A stretch of DNA of 64,000 nucleotides, from positions 689,501 through 753,500 of the forward strand of contig NZ_FUZU01000002.1 in the NCBI RefSeq assembly GCF_900167975.1, in the 5' to 3' direction. Each line of letters begins with the position of its first letter. Position 1 is the stretch's first letter. The notes beneath the pieces are model-generated. The model was not told where the DNA came from. It worked only from the letters and a program-made list of their open reading frames with translations, and ran no database searches. The translations under genes were made by a program, and so were the position numbers. Shown here piece after piece: positions 8,584 to 17,333 of the stretch. The DNA comes from Ohtaekwangia koreensis. Lineage in GTDB: Bacteria; Bacteroidota; Bacteroidia; Cytophagales; Cyclobacteriaceae.

Positions 8584-9459
8584 ATGCGCATCGCTGTACA
8601 TGGAAAAGAATTTAACCGTCAGACAGCGCCATTCATTACCCGTATCTTCGAAGTTTTAGCGCATCACAATTCCGGGATTCTCGTGTCTGAGAAATTTAGT
8701 AAGTATCTGCGGCCACCTGCTTTTAAAAATATTAAGTTCGAGACCTTCGCGATTGGCGACCCTTTGACTGACGTTGATGCGATGATAAGCATCGGAGGCG
8801 ATGGAACATTATTGGATTCGGTAACCTATATCAATAAACAGGAGATTCCGGTACTCGGCATTAATACAGGTCGCTTGGGATTCCTCGCCACAAACAGTAA
8901 AGAGGAAGCCGAGCATGCCATTACGCAAGTTTGCGAAGGCAATTATACACTTGACCTGCGTTCAGTATTGAAGCTTGAGACTAACCAGGACGTTTTTGGA
9001 AACCTAAATTTCGCTCTCAACGATGTTACAATTGTAAAGAAGGACAGCTCTTCCATGATCACTATCCACACGTATATTGATGGTGAGTTCTTAAATTCGT
9101 ATTGGGCAGATGGAATTATTGTCGCTACGCCAACCGGATCTACCGGGTATTCTTTAAGTTGTGGAGGTCCACTTATATTTCCAAGGTCAGGTAATTTTGT
9201 AATAACACCTGTTAGTCCACATAATTTAACCGTGCGACCCATTATAGTTGCAGATGGATCTGAAATTACTTTTGGTGTCGAAGGGCGGAGTAAAAAATTT
9301 TTAATCTCACTCGATTCGCGGGTTGCTTCTGTAGATGCGACCATTAAGTTGACGGTATCGAAGGCTGATTTCAGGGTAAAATTGATACAACTTGAAGGGC
9401 AACATTACTTCAAGACACTTCGCCAAAAGCTAAATTGGGGACTAGACATTCGGAATTAA
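8584..9459 (+). CDS. nadK: NAD kinase
   Basis: A 291-residue ATP-NAD kinase that makes NADP from NAD in the cytoplasm. The catalytic GGDGT motif is at residues 71-75 in MISIGGDGTLLDSV, followed by LGINTGRLGFLA. The second family motif is ATPTGSTGYSLSCGGP, and the C-terminal half (VSPHNLTVRPIIV) is typical. Length is normal. It has its own promoter and is followed 38 bp later by the DUF6089 gene. Confidence 0.97.
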   Translation: MRIAVHGKEFNRQTAPFITRIFEVLAHHNSGILVSEKFSKYLRPPAFKNIKFETFAIGDPLTDVDAMISIGGDGTLLDSVTYINKQEIPVLGINTGRLGFLATNSKEEAEHAITQVCEGNYTLDLRSVLKLETNQDVFGNLNFALNDVTIVKKDSSSMITIHTYIDGEFLNSYWADGIIVATPTGSTGYSLSCGGPLIFPRSGNFVITPVSPHNLTVRPIIVADGSEITFGVEGRSKKFLISLDSRVASVDATIKLTVSKADFRVKLIQLEGQHYFKTLRQKLNWGLDIRN

Positions 9460-9463
9460 TATT

Positions 9464-9471
9464 TACTTTTG
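9464..9471 (+). promoter_or_regulatory. Promoter -7 box ahead of the envelope biogenesis operon
   Basis: TACTTTTG fits TAnnTTTG and lies 26 bases before the preferred ATG at 9498. No TTTG is found at the expected -33 distance. Confidence 0.45.
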
Positions 9472-9497
9472 TAATTCACTGATCTATAGACTTGTCT

Positions 9498-10568
9498 ATG
9501 AGAAAGCTAATCTTGGTCTTATTCACATTCCTGTTTTTAACAGGAGCCGAAGAAGTAACTGCCCAAATGAACAGAAGGGCAATTAAAAGTAATAATAAAC
9601 GAATGATGACTTACCGTGGGCGTAAGTCCTGGTTCGGAAAAGAAAAAGTCTACAGCATGGTGGGCGTTTCAATAAATGCTCTTAACTATTATGGCGATCT
9701 TTCTCCAAAGCCAAATCGTTTCAGTACCGACATTTCATTCACACGGCCAGCGATAGGAATTTCTTTTGCACACCGTTTTGGTCCACGATATACGCTTACT
9801 GCATCTTTCATGTACGGAACCTTAAAAGGATCCGATGTTAAATCAGCCGATCCGGGGGATGCTGATAATGGAGTTTTCAGATATAAAAGAAATCTCTCGT
9901 TCAGAAATAGAATTAAAGAACTTTCTGTAGTGGCCAGTATCGATTTGTTTGAGAACCAGGCAACCTATATTAGTCGTGTTGCATGGACACCTTATGCATT
10001 TGCTGGTGTTGCAGTTTTCCATCATAACCCACAGGCACAAGCACCAGCAACGGATTTGCAGGGCAACGCTCTGCCAGAAGCAGGCAAATGGGTTGATCTG
10101 CAACCTCTGGGAACAGAAGGACAAAAATCTACGCTCCAGGAAGGTGATGCCAATTATGGTATTAAGCCTTACAAAAGAATTCAACCCTCTATACCATTTG
10201 GGATCGGTGCACGTTTTAGATTAAATGAAGTACTTGATCTTTCAGCAGAAATTGGATTTAGATATTTGTTTACGGATTATATTGATGACGTAAGTCAAAG
10301 CTATGTAGACCTTGGAGTATTTCAAGGCAATCGATTGGCGCAGTCAATGTCATATAGAACCGGAGAAATATTGCCGGGCGATCATTCTTATGTTGCCAGA
10401 GATGGTCAATCCTATAGTGTGGTATCCGGATATGGAGAAGAATATACAGATGCTAACGGAAATACAAACCTGCGAGGAAGTAAAGACGACAAAGATATCT
10501 TTATGGTGACAACGATAAAAATGACCTATATACTGGGTAAATCTTTTCATAGGGCTAAATTCAGATGA
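9498..10568 (+). CDS. DUF6089-like outer-membrane beta-barrel protein
   Basis: A 356-residue secreted protein with signal peptide MRKLILVLFTFLFLTG ending near VTAQ. I start it at ATG 9498; a TTG two codons upstream is possible but less likely. The body is rich in alternating aromatic and polar strands (SMVGVSINALNYYGDLSPKP, PSIPFGIGARFRLNEVLDLSAEIGFRYLFTDYIDDV) and ends in a C-terminal strand terminating in an aromatic plus basic tail, as in outer-membrane barrels. It overlaps the next barrel gene by 4 bp (ATGA), so the two are translationally coupled. The function is not known; position ahead of uppS and bamA suggests envelope assembly. Confidence 0.75.
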   Translation: MRKLILVLFTFLFLTGAEEVTAQMNRRAIKSNNKRMMTYRGRKSWFGKEKVYSMVGVSINALNYYGDLSPKPNRFSTDISFTRPAIGISFAHRFGPRYTLTASFMYGTLKGSDVKSADPGDADNGVFRYKRNLSFRNRIKELSVVASIDLFENQATYISRVAWTPYAFAGVAVFHHNPQAQAPATDLQGNALPEAGKWVDLQPLGTEGQKSTLQEGDANYGIKPYKRIQPSIPFGIGARFRLNEVLDLSAEIGFRYLFTDYIDDVSQSYVDLGVFQGNRLAQSMSYRTGEILPGDHSYVARDGQSYSVVSGYGEEYTDANGNTNLRGSKDDKDIFMVTTIKMTYILGKSFHRAKFR

Positions 10569-11254
10569 TGATTTTTTCCAAGCGATTGTCTTTAGTTATC
10601 GGAATAATCTTAGCAAGTGCCATCTCGGCATTTGCACAGCGCTCGGAAGTTGGTTTTGGCATCGGTACATTTAATTATACCGGTGACCTTGTCAGAACCT
10701 ATAATTTTAAATATTCGAAACCGGCTGCTACAGTTTTTTATCGTTCCAACCTGAGCAGTGTTGTGAGCTTTCGGGCTGCTATAACCGCAGGAAAAATTGG
10801 TGCTTCAGAAAAACCAATCGATGCCTTTGCTTCCAAAAGAGATGCTTCATTTGATTTATTCCTGATGGAAGCATCCACCGTGATGGAATATCATTTCTTA
10901 AACTGGCGTGAGACAAAACGCTTCGTAAGATTCACACCTTATTTATTCGGAGGCTTGGGTTTGTTTGGAATATCCGGTAATGCAGAAAAGACAGCAGAAT
11001 ATAGTAACGTTCAGGCCGTTATTCCTTTTGGCGTGGGTGTTAAATATGTATATACTCCCAAGTGGTATTTCGGATTAGAGCTTGGTATCAGGAAAACTTT
11101 TTTTGATTATTTGGACAATGTTTCAGCCGGAGATCAGCGATATAAAAACTTTAAGTATGGCAATCCGAACGATAACGATGTTTATTATTTCCTAGGGATT
11201 AGCATTACCCGCACATTTTACGACATTCCATGCCCTAAAAATCCATACAAATAG
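10565..11254 (+). CDS. DUF6089 family outer-membrane protein
   Basis: A 229-residue protein with signal peptide ending at AFAQ, then beta-strand pattern RSEVGFGIGTFNYTGDL and the family-like segments FLFGGLGLFGISG, IPFGVGVKYVY and LGIRKTFFDYLDNVSA. The C-terminus closes with YFLGISITRTFYDIPCP. It is related in layout to the preceding gene but shorter. DUF6089 genes commonly precede uppS and bamA in Bacteroidota, as here. An outer-membrane barrel of about eight strands is predicted; the molecular role is unknown. Confidence 0.8.
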   Translation: MMIFSKRLSLVIGIILASAISAFAQRSEVGFGIGTFNYTGDLVRTYNFKYSKPAATVFYRSNLSSVVSFRAAITAGKIGASEKPIDAFASKRDASFDLFLMEASTVMEYHFLNWRETKRFVRFTPYLFGGLGLFGISGNAEKTAEYSNVQAVIPFGVGVKYVYTPKWYFGLELGIRKTFFDYLDNVSAGDQRYKNFKYGNPNDNDVYYFLGISITRTFYDIPCPKNPYK

Positions 11255-11274
11255 CGGCACATCTCTGCAAGCCC

Positions 11275-11305
11275 TTTTAACCCAAAACCCTTTTTACTAC
11301 TTTTG
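11275..11305 (+). promoter_or_regulatory. Promoter directly in front of uppS
   Basis: TTTT at 11275-11278, a 19-base spacer, then TACTTTTG at 11298-11305. Only seven bases separate the box from the GTG start codon at 11313, so transcription would begin at or next to the start codon. Confidence 0.6.
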
Positions 11306-11312
11306 GCCCCCT

Positions 11313-12065
11313 GTGGCTTCCCTAAAAGAACATATCGACTTTAGTAATTTGCCTAAACACATTGCCGTTATCATGGACGGTAACGGTCGGTGGGCAAAAA
11401 AGAAAGGCGCAATGCGCATTTTTGGTCATCGTAATGCAGTTCAGGCTGTGAAAGATGTGACTGAAGGTTGTGGCGAACTTGGAATCAAGTATCTGACTTT
11501 ATACGCTTTTTCCACTGAAAATTGGAATAGGCCTAAAGCCGAAATTGATGGATTGATGGAGTTGCTTGTGAGCACATTGAAGCAAGAGATAGGTACTTTG
11601 ATGGAAAATCAAGTAAAACTTGCAACAATTGGTGAGACTTCAAACTTGCCGCCTGATTGCCAGAAGAATCTTGCTTGGGCAATTGATCAAACCAAGAATA
11701 ACAGTGGTATGATCTTGAACCTCGCGCTTAGTTATAGTGGTCGTTGGGAGATCCTGAAAGCTGTTAATAAAATGGCCGAGGATGTTAAAGCAGGAAAAAT
11801 AAATCCCGGTGAAATAAATGAGTCGGTGTTTGAAAACTATTTGCAGACTTCAGGCATCCCAGATCCAGAGTTGTTGATTCGCACAAGTGGTGAGTTACGC
11901 ATTAGTAACTTTTTATTGTGGCAGATCGCTTATACAGAATTATACATCACACCCACACTTTGGCCCGACTTCCGAAAGGAGCATCTATATGAAGCAATCT
12001 GGTCATATCAGCAACGCGAACGAAGATTTGGAAAAACAAGCGAACAATTGAACCCTGTAAGTTGA
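11313..12065 (+). CDS. uppS: Isoprenyl transferase (undecaprenyl diphosphate synthase)
   Basis: A 250-residue cis-prenyltransferase that builds the C55 lipid carrier for peptidoglycan and polysaccharide synthesis. The signature IAVIMDGNGRWAKKKG places the catalytic Asp at residue 22, followed by GHRNAVQAV, LTLYAFSTENWNRP and the late motif PELLIRTSGELRISNFLLWQIAYTEL. The start is GTG; no ATG precedes the conserved region, and 17 residues before HIAVIMDG matches the family length. The stop overlaps the bamA start (TGATG). The promoter box abuts the start codon, so the mRNA may be leaderless. Confidence 0.96.
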   Translation: MASLKEHIDFSNLPKHIAVIMDGNGRWAKKKGAMRIFGHRNAVQAVKDVTEGCGELGIKYLTLYAFSTENWNRPKAEIDGLMELLVSTLKQEIGTLMENQVKLATIGETSNLPPDCQKNLAWAIDQTKNNSGMILNLALSYSGRWEILKAVNKMAEDVKAGKINPGEINESVFENYLQTSGIPDPELLIRTSGELRISNFLLWQIAYTELYITPTLWPDFRKEHLYEAIWSYQQRERRFGKTSEQLNPVS

Positions 12066-14746
12066 TGAAGAAAGTTTTATTTCTGGTTATCCTGATTGGT
12101 ATTACGGCAGATGCCTGGGCTCAATTCAGAAAGCGCAATACCACTACGGGTGCAACAGAAAATAATTTGAACTATGCGAGTCCGGTAGAGTATACCATCG
12201 CAGGCATTGAGGTCACAGGTCTGAATGTGCTGGATAAAAATGCTATGGTGTCGCTTACCGGTTTGAAAGTTGGTGACAAAATAAAGATCCCCGGAGACGC
12301 AATTACTAACTCAATACGCAGTCTTTGGAAGCATGGACTTGTAGGCGATGTTACAATTCAGGTTGCCAGAATTGAAGGCAATGATGTATACCTAAATATA
12401 GTATTAGCAGAGCGTCCCCGTCTGACAGGATTTTATTTCACAGGTATTAATAAATCTCAGGAGAGTGGGCTAAAAGAAGATCTTACTCTGATCCGCGGCA
12501 AAATTGTAAATGATGCTATGATCCGGAATACGGAACTTGCTGTTAAGAAGTACTTTGTGAAAAAAGGATTTCTTAGCACGGAAGTAAAAGTTATACAGGA
12601 AAAAGATACGCTTAACCGTGATGGTATAAGACTAAAAATTGCAGTCAATCCCAAATCAAAAGTTAAGATCAACAAGATTTCATTTGAAGGAAATAACAGC
12701 ATTAGTGATGCAAAGTTGAAAAAGAAAATGAAGGGTACACATGAACGCCCTCGCTTCTCTTTACACCGTGCTCTTATAAGTGAAGTTATCGCACTGAAGC
12801 CTAAAGAATTTGTTGACTCGAGCTACAAGACGAGTTGGAAGGAAGTTAAAGAGTTTATCAATGACAATGTAAAACTCAATCTCTTTACCAGTTCTAAATT
12901 TATTCAAACAGATTACGAAGACGATAAGAAAAAGATAATTGAGTACTTTAACTCAAAGGGATATCGCGATGCTGAAATTGTAACGGATACGGTATACGCA
13001 CATGATGGGAGGACTATCAATATAGATTTTCAAATTTATGAAGGTCCCAAGTATTACTTCCGTAACATCATTTGGACAGGGAACTATATATACTCTGACA
13101 AGCAGCTGAATGCCGTATTGGGTATAAGCAAAGGTGATGTATATAACAGCGAACTTTACAATAAGAAACTTCAGTTCAATCCCAAAGGATTAGACATCAG
13201 CGGACTTTATATGGATGACGGTTATCTGTTCTTCCGTATTAACCCTGTAGAGGTGGCCGTTGCCGGAGATTCCATCGATGTTGAGATGAGAATTTTTGAA
13301 GGCGAACAAGCTACGATCAATGAAGTAACCATAGCAGGAAATGATCGCACCAGCGATCACGTTATACGCAGAGAATTAAGTACGATTCCAGGCCAGAAGT
13401 TCAGACGTTCTGATATTATCCGGACACAACAAAAACTTGGACAACTTGGCTATTTTGCTCCTGATAAAATTGGACAGAACCTTGTGCCGAATCCTGCAAA
13501 TGGTACCGTGGATATTGAGTGGACAGTGGAGGAGCAATCAAACGATCAGGTTGAGCTTTCCGGAGGTTGGGGTGGTTACTATGGATTCGTAGGTACACTT
13601 GGATTAACATTCAACAACTTCTCTCTTCGTAACATTCCTCACTTTGATAATTGGAGACCACTTCCGGTTGGAGATGGACAAAGACTCTCACTGCGAGCTC
13701 AGGCAAACGGCAGGTCATTCCAAAGCTATAGCTTCTCATTCACAGAGCCGTGGTTAGGTGGACGTAAGCCTCATTCACTTTCCGTTAGTTTCAATAGCTC
13801 ATTCCAGCGATATCCGTATGGAAGCAGTTCTACCAACGATAACGATTCGCGCCTCCAGGTACATAGCGTATCGGTTGGATTGGGTCGACTGTTAGAATGG
13901 CCAGACAATTATTTTACACTTACAAACTCTGTGTCATACCTGCGCTATATTCTTAACAATTGGAATTCAGGCTTAGGATATACCGACGGAGTTTCAAACA
14001 GCTTTACATTCAATACAACACTTGCGCGTAACAGTATTGACAATCCGATGTATCCTGCACAAGGATCAAGTATTTCATTAAGCGTTACGTTAACGCCTCC
14101 ATTCTCACTATGGAGAAATATAGACTACTCTACAGCAGATGCTGCAGAGCGCTATAAATGGATTGAGTATCACAAGTGGATGTTTGATGCCAAATACTAT
14201 TTGCCTCTTGACAACAAGAAAAAACTTGTGTTGGAAGCGAAAGCTCACTTTGGATTCATTGGACAATACACGGATAAGGCCGGTATAGGTCCGTTTGAAA
14301 GATTCTACCTGGGTGGTGATGGATTGGCCGGTGGCTTTAATTCATTCCTGTTAGGCCAGGAGGTAATCGGTTTGAGAGGCTATGAGAACAACGTACTCAC
14401 ACCGCCTTACTATAACGCAAACCAGAACAGTGCTTCAGGCGTACTCGCAGGTGGTATCGCATATGATAAGTTAGGATTGGAATTGCGTTATCCGGTAACA
14501 ACAGGTAATGCTGCAACCATCTACGGATTTATCTTCGCAGAAGGAGGTAACAACTGGAACAATTACGATGATTTTAATCCGTTTAATTTATATAAGTCAG
14601 CAGGCTTTGGTGCTCGTATATTCATGCCGGCATTCGGATTGATTGGGTTGAATTGGGGATATGGATTTGATCCGGTACCGTTGAATGGCAGGGGTCCTGT
14701 GAGTGGCTCACAATTCCATTTTACTATCGGCCAGCAAATCAGATAA
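12065..14746 (+). CDS. bamA: Outer membrane protein assembly factor BamA
   Basis: An 893-residue Omp85 protein, the central insertase for outer-membrane barrels. A signal peptide ends at ADAWAQ. The periplasmic half carries repeated POTRA-type modules (for example YTIAGIEVTGLNVLDKNA, FEGNNSISDAKLKKKMKG, INEVTIAGNDRTSDHVIRREL). The C-terminal barrel includes the family motif FERFYLGGDGLAGGFNSF and ends GPVSGSQFHFTIGQQIR. The ATG at 12065 shares its A with the uppS stop codon; a TTG one codon earlier is less likely. Two Skp-type chaperone genes follow immediately, the standard gene order. Confidence 0.96.
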   Translation: MKKVLFLVILIGITADAWAQFRKRNTTTGATENNLNYASPVEYTIAGIEVTGLNVLDKNAMVSLTGLKVGDKIKIPGDAITNSIRSLWKHGLVGDVTIQVARIEGNDVYLNIVLAERPRLTGFYFTGINKSQESGLKEDLTLIRGKIVNDAMIRNTELAVKKYFVKKGFLSTEVKVIQEKDTLNRDGIRLKIAVNPKSKVKINKISFEGNNSISDAKLKKKMKGTHERPRFSLHRALISEVIALKPKEFVDSSYKTSWKEVKEFINDNVKLNLFTSSKFIQTDYEDDKKKIIEYFNSKGYRDAEIVTDTVYAHDGRTINIDFQIYEGPKYYFRNIIWTGNYIYSDKQLNAVLGISKGDVYNSELYNKKLQFNPKGLDISGLYMDDGYLFFRINPVEVAVAGDSIDVEMRIFEGEQATINEVTIAGNDRTSDHVIRRELSTIPGQKFRRSDIIRTQQKLGQLGYFAPDKIGQNLVPNPANGTVDIEWTVEEQSNDQVELSGGWGGYYGFVGTLGLTFNNFSLRNIPHFDNWRPLPVGDGQRLSLRAQANGRSFQSYSFSFTEPWLGGRKPHSLSVSFNSSFQRYPYGSSSTNDNDSRLQVHSVSVGLGRLLEWPDNYFTLTNSVSYLRYILNNWNSGLGYTDGVSNSFTFNTTLARNSIDNPMYPAQGSSISLSVTLTPPFSLWRNIDYSTADAAERYKWIEYHKWMFDAKYYLPLDNKKKLVLEAKAHFGFIGQYTDKAGIGPFERFYLGGDGLAGGFNSFLLGQEVIGLRGYENNVLTPPYYNANQNSASGVLAGGIAYDKLGLELRYPVTTGNAATIYGFIFAEGGNNWNNYDDFNPFNLYKSAGFGARIFMPAFGLIGLNWGYGFDPVPLNGRGPVSGSQFHFTIGQQIR

Positions 14747-14748
14747 CT

Positions 14749-15285
14749 ATGCGGGTTTATTTAATTACAATAATTTTTCTCATTTTCGGCCCGACTTTTG
14801 TCAAAGCACAGAGATTCGGGTACATTGACACGGATTATATCCTGAATAAAATGCCTGAATATAAAAAGGCGCAGGACGAAATCGGTCAATTGTCGGAAGC
14901 TTGGGAGAAGGAAATACAGGACATGTCAAAAAAAATAGAGTCCATGTATAGTGCCCTTCAAGCTGAACAAGTTCTTCTGACTGAAGAAATGCGAAAGGAC
15001 AGAACAACAGCCATCCAAAAGAAGGAAGCTGAGATGAAAGAATACCAGAAGAAGGTATTTGGATTTGGAGGATTGTTCTTTCTTAAGAAGCAGGAATTGA
15101 TTAAACCGATCCAGGATAAGGTTTGGGATGCTGTTGATAAAGCGGCAAAACAGAATAATCTGGCGATCGTCTTTGACAAGGCAGGTGAGCTCGTAATGAT
15201 CTATACAGATCCTCGATATGACTATACTGACTTTGTGTTGGATGAGTTGGGACTTGGAGACCCTAATGATAAGATTAAAAACTAA
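14749..15285 (+). CDS. OmpH/Skp family periplasmic chaperone (first copy)
   Basis: A 178-residue protein with signal peptide ending near VKAQ, then RFGYIDTDYILNKMPEYKKA, the usual Skp/OmpH opening. A long charged helical middle (about residues 45-115) is predicted to form a coiled coil, and the C-terminal strand region reads AIVFDKAGELVMIYTDPRYDYT. Skp holds unfolded outer-membrane proteins and feeds them to BamA. It starts 2 bp after bamA, so cotranslation is likely. A glycine-phenylalanine patch in the middle of the helix (FGFGGLFFLKK) is a small oddity not found in the second copy. Confidence 0.88.
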   Translation: MRVYLITIIFLIFGPTFVKAQRFGYIDTDYILNKMPEYKKAQDEIGQLSEAWEKEIQDMSKKIESMYSALQAEQVLLTEEMRKDRTTAIQKKEAEMKEYQKKVFGFGGLFFLKKQELIKPIQDKVWDAVDKAAKQNNLAIVFDKAGELVMIYTDPRYDYTDFVLDELGLGDPNDKIKN

Positions 15286-15298
15286 ATTGAATACCGTA

Positions 15299-15868
15299 AT
15301 GAGAAAATTCGTTTTACTTGTGGTGCTAGGATTGGGAGCAATTGCATCCTATGCACAAACCGCTGCTGCGCCTAAGATTGGTTATGCGGATGTTGATTAT
15401 ATCTTCAGCCAAATGCCTGACGCCAAACAAATTGACGCGGATCTGAAATCTTTACAAACACAACTGAAAAATCAAATCGATTCTAAGGTTCAGGAGTTTC
15501 AGAAAAAACTGGCAGACTATAATGCAGCTATTCAGGCTAACACAATGCCAGATGCTGTACGTGCAAATACCGAACGTGAATTGCAACAGTTACAACAGAA
15601 CATAGAAAAGCTTCAGCAAGATGCTCAGACTAACCTGCAAACTAAGCAGACTCAATTAATGGATCCTGTTTACAAGAAGGTAGGAAAGGCAATTGAAGAT
15701 ACTGCTAAAGAGAACGGATTTACATTTGTTCTTAATCAGCAGATCGGTGGATTGGATGTAATTCTTTATGGAGATGAGAAGATGGATATTTCGGATCTTG
15801 TGCTGAAGAAAATGGGAGTAACTCCTAAGCCAGCAGCAGCAACTACTCCGGCTCAACCAAAGAAATAA
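15299..15868 (+). CDS. OmpH/Skp family periplasmic chaperone (second copy)
   Basis: A 189-residue paralog of the preceding gene. The start at 15299 (MRKFVLLVV) gives a signal peptide ending at SYAQ; the frame extends upstream to 15218, but that part overlaps the first copy and has no signal. The mature protein opens PKIGYADVDYIFSQMPDAKQ, has a Gln-rich coiled coil and ends in a flexible Ala/Pro tail (PKPAAATTPAQPKK). Two OmpH genes after bamA are common in Bacteroidota. A strong terminator follows, ending the operon. Confidence 0.88.
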   Translation: MRKFVLLVVLGLGAIASYAQTAAAPKIGYADVDYIFSQMPDAKQIDADLKSLQTQLKNQIDSKVQEFQKKLADYNAAIQANTMPDAVRANTERELQQLQQNIEKLQQDAQTNLQTKQTQLMDPVYKKVGKAIEDTAKENGFTFVLNQQIGGLDVILYGDEKMDISDLVLKKMGVTPKPAAATTPAQPKK

Positions 15869-15896
15869 TTCTTACTATATTATAGTGTATAGAAAC

Positions 15897-15932
15897 AAAA
15901 AAACCGCCTCGTCTGAGGCGGTTTTTCTTTTT
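15897..15932. terminator. Bidirectional intrinsic terminator between ompH and hpf
   Basis: The stem AAACCGCCTC/GAGGCGGTTT (15901-15910 and 15915-15924) has a GTCT loop, with an A-run on the left and a T-rich run on the right. It can stop transcription from both sides, fitting the convergent genes. Confidence 0.93.
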
Positions 15933-15947
15933 TGGGTTGATTGGAAA

Positions 15948-16250
15948 TTATACTCTTCCGTTTTTAACTTTTGTTTTAAATTTTTCTAACTGCATTCTGA
16001 TAGCATCTGTCGCCATGTCGGTAGCGGCTTCAAAAGAACGAGCTTTTTCGATAGCAAAAAGCATACTCCCCGGAACTCGTAATTTAATTTCTACTGTTTT
16101 GTTTTCAATCCCTTCATTGTTTAGTCGAAGAAATACTTCGCCATCCACTAAGCGATTATAAAAAGTGTCCAGCTTGTCAAGCTTCTTTTGAATGAAGTTG
16201 ATGAGCTTGCTGTCAGCATCAAAGTGAATGGAATGAACTTGTACCTTCAT
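15948..16250 (-). CDS. hpf: Ribosome hibernation-promoting factor (short HPF/RaiA family)
   Basis: A 100-residue protein of the short HPF/RaiA type, which binds the small ribosomal subunit and helps inactive ribosomes dimerise or stay silent in stationary phase. It shows the expected alternation of strands and helices: VQVHSIHFDADSKLINFIQKKLDKLDTFYNRL, then VEIKLRVPGSMLFAIEKARSFEAATDMATDAI. The long-form C-terminal dimerisation domain is missing, which is normal for the short class. It lies downstream of xerC on the same strand; the rpsU-xerC-hpf order recurs in Bacteroidota to my knowledge. Confidence 0.92.
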   Translation of the reverse strand: MKVQVHSIHFDADSKLINFIQKKLDKLDTFYNRLVDGEVFLRLNNEGIENKTVEIKLRVPGSMLFAIEKARSFEAATDMATDAIRMQLEKFKTKVKNGRV

Positions 16251-16286
16251 AATGTTAAATTTAAAAAGTTGAAGAATAAAACAGTT

Positions 16287-16307
16287 GCTGGTATTACAAT
16301 GACCAGC
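16287..16307 (-). terminator. Weak hairpin between xerC and hpf
   Basis: A 6-bp stem (GCTGGT/ACCAGC) with a 9-base loop is followed on the minus strand by a short T-rich run. It may partly terminate xerC transcription. Confidence 0.35.
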
Positions 16308-16362
16308 GCATTGTCAGATGTAGTTATTTTATCATAGCGTTCATTTACTTTCATTATGTATA

Positions 16363-17244
16363 TCAGGCCTTAGGGTGCGCCTGGTCGAAAACCTTTTTTA
16401 ATTTTTCAATTGAGTTGTGGGTATATACTTGCGTGGCCGAAAGACTGCTATGTCCAAGTAAGTCTTTTACAGCATTTATCTCTGCACCTTTGTTTAACAA
16501 ATGCGTAGCATAGGTGTGTCGTAAAACGTGTGGGCTTTTTTTCTCTGCGGAGGAATTTTTAATGAGGTGATCTTTTACAATTCTGTAAACCATCATAGGA
16601 TAACATGGCTCACCTTTATCTGTAACAAGTAGCAATCCGTGGTCTTGTTTTGTCACTTCTCTGTTTCTCACGATACTATACTCTTCAAGTATAGAAACGA
16701 GATTGACTGCAAATGGGATTACTCTTTCCTTATTTCTTTTTCCAAGAACTTTGATGGTTCTGTTCCCTAGATTAACATCATTCTCTTTTAAGGTCAATAG
16801 CTCAGAAAGACGTATACCTGTTCCGTAGAATAATTCCAGGATTAACTTTTCTCGGTGGCCAGCAAAAGTGTGTTCGAATGATTGATTATCCAGGACTTTT
16901 ACCATGTCGCTTTCTTTTACAAAGCTTGGTAATTTCTTACTGGCCTTCAGGATTTTGATCTTGAGCATCGGATCCTTTGCAATAACTTCTTCGCGTTGTA
17001 AAAATTTATAGAACGTTCGAAGGCAGGCGATTTTTCGATTGATGGATGAAGACCCTATATTTTGCTCAACGAGCTGTATGATCCAGGAGCGAATGACTTG
17101 ATAGTCGGCTGCGTCAATCTTGGTATCAGGGAAAGTTATGGTAAGAAAAGTACCGAACTGTTTTAGATCTGTTTCGTAAGCCAATACAGTATTGGAGCTC
17201 ACTCGCTTTTCGTATTGGAGATATTTGAGAAAGGAATCCACCAT
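16363..17244 (-). CDS. xerC: Tyrosine recombinase, XerC/XerD type
   Basis: A 293-residue site-specific recombinase that resolves chromosome dimers. The N-terminal SAM-like DNA-binding domain (about 1-90) is followed by the catalytic domain with all expected residues: Arg145 in GTGIRLSELL, Lys169, His239 and Arg242 in HVLRHTYATHLL, His265 in LLGHSSLSATQ and the nucleophile Tyr274 in VYTHN. Full family length and position between rpsU and hpf argue for the housekeeping Xer enzyme rather than a mobile-element integrase. Whether it is the XerC or XerD partner cannot be told from this window. Confidence 0.93.
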   Translation of the reverse strand: MVDSFLKYLQYEKRVSSNTVLAYETDLKQFGTFLTITFPDTKIDAADYQVIRSWIIQLVEQNIGSSSINRKIACLRTFYKFLQREEVIAKDPMLKIKILKASKKLPSFVKESDMVKVLDNQSFEHTFAGHREKLILELFYGTGIRLSELLTLKENDVNLGNRTIKVLGKRNKERVIPFAVNLVSILEEYSIVRNREVTKQDHGLLLVTDKGEPCYPMMVYRIVKDHLIKNSSAEKKSPHVLRHTYATHLLNKGAEINAVKDLLGHSSLSATQVYTHNSIEKLKKVFDQAHPKA

Positions 17245-17290
17245 GCTATCAGCACCAGTACAGCTTGAATAGAAGGCTGTAATGATAGCA

Positions 17291-17332
17291 ATGTAAAAAA
17301 ATAATCCCCTTTAGGAAATACCTTAAGGGGAT
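17291..17332 (-). terminator. Intrinsic terminator downstream of rpsU
   Basis: The stem 17304-17315 / 17321-17332 pairs with one mismatch around an AAATA loop, and an A-run at 17295-17301 becomes a U-run on the minus strand. It would stop rpsU transcripts before xerC. Confidence 0.8.
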
Positions 17333-17333
17333 A

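Noticed and set aside
9492-9497. TTG start for the first DUF6089 gene
   Set aside because: The ATG two codons later directly begins a good signal peptide.
12062-12064. TTG start for bamA
   Set aside because: The next codon is an ATG that overlaps the uppS stop in the common TGATG arrangement.
16363-17244. Mobile-element integrase
   Set aside because: The recombinase is flanked by rpsU and hpf in a housekeeping arrangement, and no attachment-site repeats, tRNA or phage genes are nearby.
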